Shown here: positions 17,640 to 57,969 of the stretch, piece after piece
Layout of the letters: each line of letters starts with the position of its first letter
Position numbering within the stretch: the stretch's first letter is position 1
From: Ciona intestinalis
Taxonomy: Eukaryota; Chordata; Ascidiacea; Phlebobranchia; Cionidae
DNA: 64,000 nucleotides
Assembly: GCF_000224145.3 (NCBI RefSeq)
Contig: NC_020177.2
Coordinates: 3,890,965 to 3,954,964 of the forward strand
Direction: 5' to 3'
Position numbers and translations under genes: made by a program
The notes under the pieces: generated by a model
What the model was told of the DNA's origin: nothing
The model's input: only the letters and a program-made list of their open reading frames with translations
Database searches by the model: none

Positions 17640-19482
17640 TGTCCTGGTTAATAATTTTCTGACAAAATTAGTTGGGGAAGCTCTTGTTTGTTTTTGCCTG
17701 CAAGATATTGTATTCTAGCTTAATAGGGAAGTAGTGGCGTTAAAATTGCTCGTTACAACGGTTGACCCACTTCGCATAATGTTAGATCCACTAGTCTGAA
17801 TATAAGGGCATTGTAAACCATTTCGGTCTTGCGCAGTCAGGCCGGTGCTACACAATAGTCTGAAGAAGTAAGTTTGAGGAATTGTAAGATTGAAAGCGAA
17901 ACTGAAACGAATGTTACATAATTTCCTTTTGAATTTCTGGTTGATTGCCAATGCGCGGCCGTAATATCATCGAATTTCTGTTTAAAAATGTGGCCATGTG
18001 TTTTTGGGAGAAGGGCTCATGCCTGTTGCGTGACGTAGTTATGTGAATGAGGGAGAGAGAATTGTAAAAAGAAGGAGAACAAAAGAGAGAAAGTACGTCA
18101 CAAGCGAGTCTAGCCGGTCAAATGTAAAGATAACTTGCGAGGTTAGAAGAAGAGCAAGGAGAAAAAAGAAACAAAACGGCGGGAGATTAGCGTTCGTTTT
18201 CTTACTCCTGTGTGAGCATGCAACGTGTTTCTTTAATATTTAAATTCTTTGCGAGATCAGGTCAGTCTCATCCGGGGAGATATCTCGGCGAGCGCGTGAT
18301 CTGATTGGCTGGCGTCTCCACTCTACTCGTTCATGATATTATACAAGGCAAAACGGGGCACAAATTTGTACGAAAAGCGTTTGATCAAAGTCAACTTATT
18401 CTATGTTAGCACGATCTGTCTCGTGCTTTAGCCAGGTAAATGCGCACGTTCTCAAGCATTGTAATGAATATAATATCGTTAGGGTTATTTAGAAGAATTC
18501 GTCGAATAGCAAGGACAGTATCGTTGGGGTACCGCGGCAGTTTTAAAGGTACACGCGCAGTGTGATTTCGTGTTTTTGCGCTTCGGACTGTTCAGGCAGT
18601 CTCGCGTCATTGTTCTCTTTCGTAATTATGGCCGCCATCTTGCTTCTTTAATGCGTGGCGTATAAAATGAAAATGTATTTGTGCATGGATTTTACACTTA
18701 TTGGTCGTTTATTTGGTCATAACTGAAACGTTTTAACGAACTTCTCCGCCTTTTCCCGCGTGGAATTTACGTTAAATTGGACTAGCGCTACCGAATTTAT
18801 TTTAAACTATTAATGTAAAATATTTCTAAAATCGTTTTAAAACGTTTAAATATTATTTATTACGTTATTGCTAAGAATCTAGAGCTTGTAGTAATCCTCT
18901 GTCCGTTGTTTTGGTCAGGACTTAGGCAAAGGCTGAGTAGTTTTTTAGTTTACTGTACTATTCCTAGCACTTTACACAAAATATTTTAAAGTTAGTTCAT
19001 ATATATATATATGGTATATATGTATATATGACTATTTTAAACAGTTTTAGTGTTAAATTATATTGTCCTAACTATACAGAACATTATTCCTATTGTAGTT
19101 TATGTCTGTTTTGTACTCTAAGTTTTACAGATTTTTTTAATTTTACAACTAAATTATCAATTCAGTAACGCTGTTATGTAAAGATATTACAATTTTAAGG
19201 TGTTCTTGGCATTTATTACAAGCTATTCATGAAACATTTATTTGATAAAGTGGTATAGGCATATTTGTATATATTTAATGTATTTTTATTCTTTACTACT
19301 AATAGCTAAATACAAATTGATTTTTAAGTTTACTTTTATAACTGGTTTTCTTTTGACCCTTTAGTGAAATTCTACACAAAGTACTGGCCGTTGTTAGATA
19401 CACGGCAGTTCATAGTTTGTGTAGCAATAATGAAGAGATGTTTTAACTAGGCAATTTGTGTTGATATCACCCAAACTGGGAA
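17640..19482 (+). promoter_or_regulatory. Promoter and 5' leader region of the CHD gene
   Basis: No gene is supported. From about 17940 to 18670 the sequence is richer in CpG than its surroundings, with a CCAAT box in reverse (attggct near 18304) and a YY1-like GCCGCCATCTTG at 18631-18642. A donor-like site (gccag/gtaaat near 18434) and an acceptor (ccctttag, ending 19364) suggest a non-coding first exon and an AT-rich leader intron between them; alternatively the acceptor receives a spliced leader. The open frame at 18043-18243 is purine-rich low complexity and is not called. Confidence 0.5.
18631..18642. promoter_or_regulatory. YY1-like element
   Basis: GCCGCCATCTTG matches the core of the YY1 site often found near starts of TATA-less genes. 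It is in the CpG-rich region upstream of the CHD gene. Confidence 0.4.
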
Positions 19483-49823
<30,341 letters not shown>

Positions 49824-50473
49824 AGACGTACGTGATGACGTCAGCACCATGAGCGATGACGTCACATCGTGGCGGTATTTATTTGTTCTTGAAAAAGTTC
49901 TTGATTCGAGGTTGTTGTAGCTTGAGTCTGGCTCCATGTCGAACCGGTATTGATCGGTTTGAACTGCTTTGAACCGGTACCAACCGACTTGCGTGTACAT
50001 TTGTAAATAGCCCGTGCATTCCATGTCCACCCCATGACCTGCGCACCCAAAAACTCCTGCCGCCGTATTTTCCTTTTTCGCTACTCTCGCTCCACCTAAC
50101 CGTCAGATGCAGTTTGTACATAATCACGTGACAACCGACTCGAAAGGAAAATTCGCCAAGATCTTGCTCTCGAATCAAAATCAATCGCTCGTGACGCCAC
50201 AAGCAACCTTTGTGACGTCACGAAACCCGTGACCAAATCTTCGCTGTAGAATGAAGTATTTACGCAGCCGAGTCCTCCTGTATACTGTACCATAGTCGCA
50301 TGTACTTCAGATGTCGTGAAAACTCCTTTCTTTCTGTACCTGCCGCTGCTGGCCTGCGTAAACCGCGGGAGACACCTCTGTTCGCCGTCGGCGCCCGCGG
50401 AACCCTATTAAGTTGATTCCCAACTCTTTTCTGTTCGCTTTTACTTGTGTGCGTCAATCAGCGGACTTAATGA

Positions 50474-50479
50474 AATAAA
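50474..50479 (+). terminator. Poly(A) signal of the CHD gene
   Basis: AATAAA 651 bp after the CHD stop; first canonical signal downstream. Confidence 0.65.
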
Positions 50480-50651
50480 ATGCTCATGTGAAATGTTATG
50501 CTAGATATGTACAGACTGAACAGAATACCTTCAGTATCTGTTAGAAAGATTCCATGATGTTCCAGAAAAGCAAAGTTAAAAGTTTTAACCCTTTTCTTTG
50601 TCTTTATTAAAGACAGACTTTTAGACTTAGAATGTTACAAGAAAAACGACT

Positions 50652-50657
50652 TTTATT
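50652..50657 (-). terminator. Poly(A) signal of the adhesion GPCR
   Basis: AATAAA on the minus strand, 90 bp past the GPCR stop codon; a second one at 50603-50608. Confidence 0.6.
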
Positions 50658-50746
50658 GCCAACAAAAATACAAGACAGGTTTTGCCTCAAACTAACAAAT
50701 AATAACAACAATTCACATCAGCAGCACAATGCGCTGTAAAAGTCAT

Positions 50747-53700
50747 TTAGTCTAAATCTGTCCCTTTCGTCCTATCTACTGTCGGCTCGGATGTGGATTT
50801 TGGAGTGGCCCCGATATGGTTCCTTTTGCGGTTAACTTTTCCTTGCAGTGCTGGATTCATCCCACAGAAGAGAACAAACACAACCACACCTTGAAGTCCG
50901 TTAATTATTACGTTGAGGTACATAAAAATCAACGACGACTGGTGGCTTTCGATACCTGTAACAAAAGATATGAGAATATTGTTAAAGCATCAATTGAGAG
51001 TATTTTAAAAACACTTCGAGCTGGCAATTCGAATGTGGCTTACGGAATCACGCCATAACACCATCAAATACACACCTGTTAAAAATCCCAAGGCCCACGG
51101 AAGTCCCAGTACTGGGAGTAGTATGATCAAAGCCTTGGTGGCGCTCACCAAATTATCATACTGGCTTTCTCCTTCGCGGGAATTCTGCATCTTTCGTGAC
51201 CGATTTTTCAGTTGTATAATAGAAATAGTCACTTTCACTGTAATTATCAAGTTAGCCAGCAAGATTGTGGCCACTGGCGCTATCACTGTCGCAAGAAAAA
51301 TGGGCGAATTCGGCTTCAACCAACAGATGTCATACTTCCGAACAGAGACGTTACTTTTTTGTCCCTCGTACTGCACTTTTTCTTTATATTCCTTAGTGCT
51401 GGTGTACAGAAAGCAAGGTGACATGTATTCGCCCTGGAAAAATCCGACCGTCGCCGCAGCTCCAACTATTACAGCAGGTACCAACATACAAAGGATAAAA
51501 GCGATGGCATTTTTCTTCTTTTCGTTTATGGTGCTGAACGAAATAACGTTGTCCGACGTTTTTATAAGAAGAAACACCCCGTCAGCTAACATCCAACAAC
51601 CTGGAGAATAAAAACTCTTTTTATTTGTTGGATGTCATGTTTTTTAGCAACCCACAATTAGCATAATGGATAGAGAAATGTTGCCTTAACAGATTCGAAA
51701 GCCTCACGAAGTTCGTGTTAAAGTTAAACTATATAGTAGGGTCAGGGTGGGGAAAGATGGGACACCTTTAGCACATAAAATCCAAATATCCTGATCATGT
51801 TTTATACAACTAACAACGGCCTACTGGAGTCGTGAGAGTACGGTTTTGTATATATTTTTGAATATTCTTAGTTTGCCACCGAATGAGACGAGAAAATAGA
51901 TTGAAAAAATGTCCCATCCTTCCCCGCCTTACTATAATTAAAACATGCTATTTTAATGTGGGGTAATAGGCAAACTCGATATAATAGTGCCACGTAATAG
52001 AACCTCACTTTTACAGCTTAGAATGCTATGGTAAAAGTCGACAAGTTATTTTTCTTTGAACATACAGAGCTAGGTATTTACCAGTGGTCAGTACTAAGTA
52101 ATGGGTCGCTACAGTCGCTGCTTCACAAGCTGTAGCATCATTCACAACCATATCATGAGAAATGTTCACTAGATGAAACAAGAGCAGCGAGAATGACATA
52201 TTGATCTGTATAAACGTTCTGTCGCTCTTGATTTCAACCCGAAAGTACAAGAGGATCGAAACCGTAGCGAGGAGGAGTAAAACTGACACTGCCTCCGTCG
52301 TGTAAGAGCAGAGCTGTCAAAAGGAACAATAAGATATTGATCAAGGATCAATAATGGACGTTATATTGAGCTAAACAAAACCCACCTTTACGCCATATGG
52401 TACGGCTACGGTTTTGATTGACAGGAGCACAGCAAATACTGTGGTATGGTTACATTTGCAGCGAGTTGTGCTAAAAATATCTCCGGTTTTGTTGCAGCCA
52501 TACCCGGAGAAACTGTGTTCTTCGCTGTTGACGAAACGACATACAAAGTTTAAGTCTTTGACAAATATTTGTTCTTTAGTTTTGCGATAAATCTCTTTCT
52601 GAAATTCAACCACGTCCGTTTCTACGATCTTATCATAGCGGGAGTTCATAGAAAATTCTAGTTCCTTTGCTTCCAATTTCGACTGATTTTTAATGGTATA
52701 TCCAGCAACACTGAGGTACGGTATCTCTCCAGAAATGATCTCATAATGGACAGCAGCGCTGTGCCTCTGTACTTCTCCCCGCAAATTACTTTGGAGAGTC
52801 TGCATAACTAATTTTTCGACAGGAAATTGGGAAGAAGTTATTACAACGTCCGAACAGTCGATCAGATCAGCAGCATTGTAAATGAAATCAATTGAAAAAT
52901 TCGGCAATCCAAGAATCTCTTCTCCTTCCGTCGCATTCGAGCTACAATTTCCAATAGCAGCAGCCACGTTCACGTCTCCCCAGTCAAACCACGAAGTAGA
53001 ATAGATAGTTTGTTTTTCAAGTTCTCTTACAATCTCATACTCTAATTCTTCAAGCGCTTCGGTAACATCGAATCGGTTCAACGCAATATGATAGTGGTTT
53101 GTTTCAACAAGGTTATGATGTTTCATTATTACCCCGTGATGACGTGGAGGGCCACCTGTTAAACAACATCGGAAGTTAAATGTCTCCATCTCTCAGAAGA
53201 AGAACAGAACACGTAAATATGTTTTACATCATTTTTTTCTATGTTCATGCTTAAGTTAGTTTGCATGCTAGTTTCATTCCACATTTTGTTAAATTGTATA
53301 ATGCTACTATGCGGCAACATAAGTGTTGGGAGTTTGGGACAAGTAGGACTTTTTTATCAAAAAGTAATGGATTTGGTAGTGTTAAGTGCATGCAAAGTAT
53401 TACTTATTTTTAGGACACATTTATTTCTTCACACATTGATAATTAAACTTACCAGGGAAATATGGCTTAGGAGATTTAATGTGGGGGAGAATGTTAACTG
53501 GCTTTAATCCTTTCGTTGAATTTATTACTGGTGGGTTAGGCGGTGTTGGTAATGATAAAAGAGATGTTTTTTGGGTTGTGGGTTGTTGTATGGGTGGTGT
53601 AATGGGTAATATTGGTGTAGTGATAGATAGAATAGGTAATGTGCCAGTTTGTGTTGAGATCAGTGACGTTATGGGAGATGAATTGCTGTCAGTTGAAACT

Positions 53701-55282
53701 ATTTGAAGTAAAACTGGATCAGGGGTTGTTACAAGGGGAATTGTTGCTGTTACTATTTGTGTTGTTTTTAGTGTGACTGATGTCGATACCGGTTGTGTAG
53801 TGGTTTTTGCGGTCGGTGTTGTTGTCGCCGGTGTAGTTGTAGTTCTTGTGATAAGTGTTGTTATCAGCTGTGTTGTAGTTGCTGGTATTGGGGCAGTTGT
53901 TGGTGTTATGGTTGCAGTTGTTGGTGTTATGGTTGCAGTTGTTGGTGTTATAGGTGCAGTAGTTGGTGTTATGGTTGCAGTTGTTGGTGTTATGGTTGCA
54001 GTTGTTGGTGTTATGGTTGCAGTTATTGGTGTTATAGGTGCAGTAGTTGGTGTTATGGTTGCAGTTGTTGGTGTTATAGGTGCAGTTGTTGGTGGTATAG
54101 GTGCAGTTGTTGGCTGTGTTGTAGCTCGTGGTATAGGTGCAGTAGTTGGTGATATAGGTGCAGTTGTTGGCTGTGTTGTTGTTGTTGTTGTCGGCAGGCC
54201 TGAAAACTGTAAAATCAGACACATGTACTAATTATAGCCTAATTATTATTAGTTTGTGTTGTATACTTGCAGCCGCGTCAATTATATTGTCACACGCCAG
54301 CGAGCTTCCTTGGTTGCTAAGATCCTTGATGTATTTGCAGTCTGGCTCTGATAAAATATAAAGTACCTTAGATATGTTAACCCCTTAATAAAGTGTGTGT
54401 TGACAAAGTTAGCCACTCAATGTAATGTTATTAGTTCTTACCTAGGCGAACACAAAATGTAGTGCTTGGAAAGGTGTCGGTGTCTTTACAGCAAGCCCTT
54501 TTCTTACAAGATTCTGATTACGAAATTAAAGTCAATTTAAATTAGGTATGCTGAGGTGACAGACTTATATATTTGTTGCACTAAAAGCAAGAATTAAAAC
54601 TATTCAATCACCTGTTCCAGTTGCTGCTGTCCATTTTAGTACTTCAATATTTGGGGCACAATCTATTGAAATTGTATAGCAGAGATTTAGAAACATGTAA
54701 TGTATAAGTAACAAGTAGTATAACCACATTAAATAAAAGCAAGAGTCGGAAATAAATAGAATGCATCTCAGGAAATAGTTGTTGTTGTTCCCAATTAGAT
54801 GCCTCGCCTGTATAAAACTTGATCAAATGTAAAACTTACCAATGGTATTAATGACACTTCCTCTGCATACTCCTGTAATGTTAGATAGACCACAGTGGGC
54901 ATAATAACATTTACCTGGAATTAGTTTTTGAATTAAGATTATAATATTCGCTTAACTTTCCCAAAACAATTCTACTGTACACTTATGGTGCTTATTGCTT
55001 GTTGTTTTGTAAGCTGTCACTTATTCATTCTTACGCAGTCATTGACACGATGGCATTTTTTTATATTAAGTCTATCTTATTTCATACACATCATACACGC
55101 TCAGGAGTTAAAGTTGCCACATCTGCACTTTGTGAGGGATAGTTTTTGTTGTTTGTTTGTAACTCCTTAAAAAACTTACTCTTTTTTGGTGACTTAGGTG
55201 GAGCTGCTGCAAACCGTACGAGAAAACAAACAACAAGCAGAAAATATCTGACAGAAGGCATCTGGCAACAAAAGAATCTCAT
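50747..55282 (-). CDS. Adhesion GPCR with Cys-rich N-terminus and Thr-rich stalk
   Basis: Cell-surface receptor. Minus-strand exons: 55180-55282, 54840-54914, 54612-54662, 54442-54513, 54267-54347, 53453-54199, 52386-53155, 52082-52313, 51076-51600, 50747-50955; phases close to 954 residues. Signal peptide (VRYFLLVVCFLVRFAAA), Cys-rich region (about 35-128), Thr/Pro/Ile mucin-like stalk (about 128-376), GAIN domain ending in the GPS (RCKCNHTTVFAVLLS; predicted cleavage HT/T), then seven transmembrane segments: TM1 in AVSVLLLLATVSILLYF, TM3 with CWMLADGVFLLIKT (the family's CWML-EG motif), TM6 around VLGLPWALGFL, TM7 NVIINGLQGVVVFVLFC. The tail is short, basic then Ser/Thr-rich, ending KGTDLD. 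No recognised ligand domain, so the subfamily is unclear. Three in-frame ATGs (55309, 55282, 55261) are possible starts; 55282 was chosen because either of the two inner ones places the signal peptide at the N-terminus. Confidence 0.9.
51730..51937 (-). mobile_element. MITE copy B, adhesion-GPCR intron
   Basis: Reverse-orientation copy of the element at 37019-37220: left end tatatagtagggtc...gatgggacacc, right end atgtcccatccttcc...cttactata. It also carries the inner 'gacgagaaaatag' block (complement of ctactttctcgtc in copy A). About 208 bp, within the intron between 51601 and 52081. Confidence 0.75.
53880..54185 (-). repeat. 21-bp coding minisatellite in the GPCR stalk
   Basis: A tandem array of about 14 units; on the plus strand the unit is gttgcagttgttggtgttat plus g, and on the minus strand it encodes a 7-residue Thr-rich unit such as TITPTTA (variants TTAPITP, TTATITP). 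Units differ by point changes (ggtgca for gttgca). Unit length is a multiple of three, so copy-number changes keep the frame. Open frames on the plus strand here are by-products of the repeat. Confidence 0.88.
54267..54914 (-). other. Cys-rich ectodomain module of the adhesion GPCR
   Basis: Four exons (75, 51, 72 and 81 nt; 54840-54914, 54612-54662, 54442-54513, 54267-54347), each a multiple of three and each starting and ending in phase 1. They encode about 93 residues with 11 cysteines: segments KCYYAHCGLSNITGVCRG, IDCAPNIEVLKW, SCKKRACCKDTDTF, TTFCVRLEPDCKYIKDL and SLACDNIIDAAA. I do not recognise the family; WxxxTGTESC-like and CC patterns do not fit EGF, TSP1, HRM, WAP or ShK. Confidence 0.75.
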
Positions 55283-55309
55283 TTCTTCTACACTTTTTTT
55301 ATAAAACAT

Positions 55310-57229
55310 GCAAGTTTAATCAAAACAAAGCTCTAGCTCCACCATTGTTATTTATATTTTATTCTTGTAAACATTTAGGTAATCCATAATATTTTAACTG
55401 TCACAGAATTTTTCTTTTTGTTTGCATTAATACTAGCTTCACTACTTTAATGCTGCTACTAAGAAGGAATTACTAGTTTTATGAAAATCGAATTCTCCAA
55501 CATAGTCGGCTTATATGTTCATCATCATTCTTGTGTAAATACACTTATTTTTTTTGGAAAATATTGACTGCAATATGTTACCTGATGAAACGGCGAACCA
55601 CTCTGATTATTTGCTACAAAAACAATTTGTTTCCGATCCAAAAGATGTTCGTATTTGAACTAAAACCAAAAACAACACATCACCATACGGTTACCTCTTC
55701 TAAATCTGTTGCCAAATAAACCGTAGCAGTATCTTAAGCCATCCAGTGCTTGTTTCATCAATATCATATACATTAGACTGTATAAACCATTTTATCTGAT
55801 TTATAATTGCATTCAATTAACTCTTGTTTTGTTTAGTGCAACTTAATTAGTCAATGTAATCAATTAATTCCATTCCCTGCAAAGTGGATTTATTTTCTTT
55901 TGATGATGGTAGTCTATTTTGACAATATGAAAATGTCATTGTTCTAATACATGTGATGTGTCCATTAACAAATTCTATTTCTCTTCAATGTAAAAACATA
56001 GGCACACCTATGCTGGTTGACATATTTACTACATTGGTTACTATATATTTTTCTTAGTGAGTGAAAATAGTAGTGGGAGTTTATATGCATTTTTTATTTG
56101 TTGTGTATTTGAGTTATGTGGATTAATTTATTCTCGCCTACAAAGCAACTCCGTTTCTGTTATCACGATTGTCTTATTTTAAAAACCTGGTGCCCTAGTT
56201 AAGTATGAAAATGAGTGGGTGATGTTTTGGCTTTCTGCTTGCGGATTTGGGAAACGCGAAAGTTACCTATTGGTTGAAGTCAAACCTTGTGTCTTTCAAG
56301 GACATACGTGCCCACAACAGTAGCAGCATCGAGCATGAAATCCGACGTTCTTTAAATACATTGCGCGCTTTTAACCACTGACCCGATTGGGCGATCGCTC
56401 TTACGAAATATAGCAAAATAAAAGTTTTAGATATATTCATGTACGTTTGGGTTAATAATACATTATAGAATGCATCAAATGAATGAATGTAACATTCAAA
56501 TTAAAACAGTCCCCATTTTACACGTCGGCATTTCATCTTGTCGCTAACAGCGCTGTGGAACAAGGTCTAGCAATTTATTTCTCGCTAAGCGAGCTAAGAG
56601 AAGAAGCATTGCTTGTAGTGTAAGATGGAAGGGTCATATTTTGGTCTGCTTTATAAGAGAGGCGAGTGTAGTTAAGATACAAGACGCCAGAAAAAGTGTA
56701 AATGCCGGTGTTTTGGCGCACGGTATTTAAATCTATTCACGCACAAGATTTGTGCAACTGTCTCCTATAAAATAAACTGGATGGGTAATCCATATACAAA
56801 AATGCAGAATAAAGTATAGGCTATGACGATTAGTAGTTTCAATAGATCAGCTAGCTGTTCTTAATAAGAGTCGTTTTTAAAATCTTGTTTTTAGGTTTGA
56901 GACTATAGACATACTTCAATGTTTAAAGGTACCTATTTATAAATGCTTTTAGTGTAAAGTTGGTTATAGCGTGAGGCTACTACGTTATTGCATATTTGTT
57001 TCTAAACACCTCTGTTTAATTTTCAGGTCCAATAGGCTGTTGGTTTTATATTTTAACAAAACAATTAACAATTGAAAATGCGTGTTAGTAAGATTTTAAT
57101 TCTCATTCTCATTGCCTAACAACAAAACAAAGACAATCAAAGAGAATTCTCAATCAAAGAAGAAATACATTTGGATTATCAAAAATATCTGTGAAGGATT
57201 TAAGTGGAAATTACTTCAATTACTTCAAA
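55310..57229. other. Intergenic region between two divergent genes
   Basis: About 1.9 kb between the adhesion GPCR (-) and the MTSS1-like gene (+), AT-rich with no supported exon or RNA gene. The promoters of both genes should be here. A somewhat GC-richer patch at about 56220-56420 (gcgcgctt, gcgatcgc) is the best promoter candidate for the plus-strand gene. Confidence 0.4.
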
Positions 57230-57969
57230 ATGGATATTGAAAAAGAGTGTACACTCTTGGGAACTTTGTTTCAAGCAATTGTCACTGATCTAAAGGTTTT
57301 TAAGGCTTGCTGTTTTAAACTTATTTGTGTGACTGTTTCTGAATAGTTTTCACAATAGATAATGAGTTACATCTTAATTGGAACATATCGCCACCATTGT
57401 GGTTGTATCTGTGTATGTGTTCATGGGGAGACACTTAGGCATCAACCTAGGTGACTCTAATAGTTCAACCTGACTGCCAACAAACAAAAAAGAAAACAAC
57501 ATAATTAATCACCCAAACCCACAAAGTTACATTTATTGTATGGCACGCATAAGGTGTTTGAATTAGACACCCATGTTATTACCTAGCATTTGACGTTGTC
57601 CCACCACAAGGTTAGATAAATAAGTGACATTTATTGATTTATATCCCGCACCCGTTTAATCATAATTTGATTAAAATTGCATTATAGTTTGTGATGTGAT
57701 AATCAGTGGTGTTTATCCTTTGTTTGTGATGCAATAGCCAATAACCATATGTTTTCAGGGGAGTTCCCCAGCTTGGGAAGATTTCGTAAACAAAGGCACG
57801 AAATTACATAACCTGTTAAAGTAAGTTTAAATTATTTACAATATTTTACTTTTTCTTTGTCTGGAAAAACTAATAACAATGTTCAACTCTTGTAGAGCAA
57901 CTACAGTAGCCATGTCTTCTTTTCTGGAATCGATTCAAAAAATCGCAGATTTTACGACAAATACAAAAG
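57230..57969 (+). CDS. MTSS1/MTSS2 (missing-in-metastasis), N-terminal IMD exons (partial)
   Basis: Start of an I-BAR (IMD) protein that binds and bends membranes and links to actin. Exons: 57230-57295, 57759-57820, 57896-57969; phases close and the last exon ends in phase 1 (ACAAAAG/gtgag), giving 67 residues. The sequence reads MDIEKECTLLGTLFQAIVTD, then SSPAWEDFVNKGTKLHNLL, then TTVAMSSFLESIQKIADF and TTNTK, which follows the first helices of MTSS1 (EKECSALGGLFQ..., WEDFINKAGKL, ADMATNTRG) without gaps. Later exons (rest of IMD, Ser/Pro region, WH2) were not found up to 64000, so the gene likely continues beyond the window. MTSS1 and MTSS2 cannot be told apart from this part. Confidence 0.87.
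57415..57600. repeat. Dispersed short repeat, family 1 copy
   Basis: In intron 1 of the MTSS1-like gene. Contains ordered blocks 'aattaatcaccc', 'acccacaaagttacat', 'tggcacgcataaggtgt' and 'acacccatgttatta' shared with copies at 1-140 and 48590-48690. Confidence 0.5.

Larger units (their letters stand above)
49824..50746. other. 3' UTRs of the CHD and adhesion-GPCR genes
   Basis: No further gene. The CHD 3' UTR runs from 49824 to a canonical AATAAA at 50474-50479; it is unusually CpG-rich around 50340-50400 and holds several tgacg sites near 49828-49862. The opposite strand carries AATAAA at 50603-50608 and 50652-50657 for the minus-strand GPCR, so the two transcripts end tail-to-tail within about 125-180 bp. 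Confidence 0.65.

Noticed and set aside
18043..18243. 66-codon Arg/Lys-rich open frame upstream of the CHD gene
   Set aside because: Purine-rich low-complexity DNA gives it length; no homology or start context to support it.
53773..54231. Long plus-strand open frames (Val/Gly/Ala-rich and Cys/Trp-rich) across the GPCR stalk
   Set aside because: They are shadows of the stop-free 21-bp repeat; the minus-strand Thr-rich frame is the one that splices in phase to the GAIN exon.
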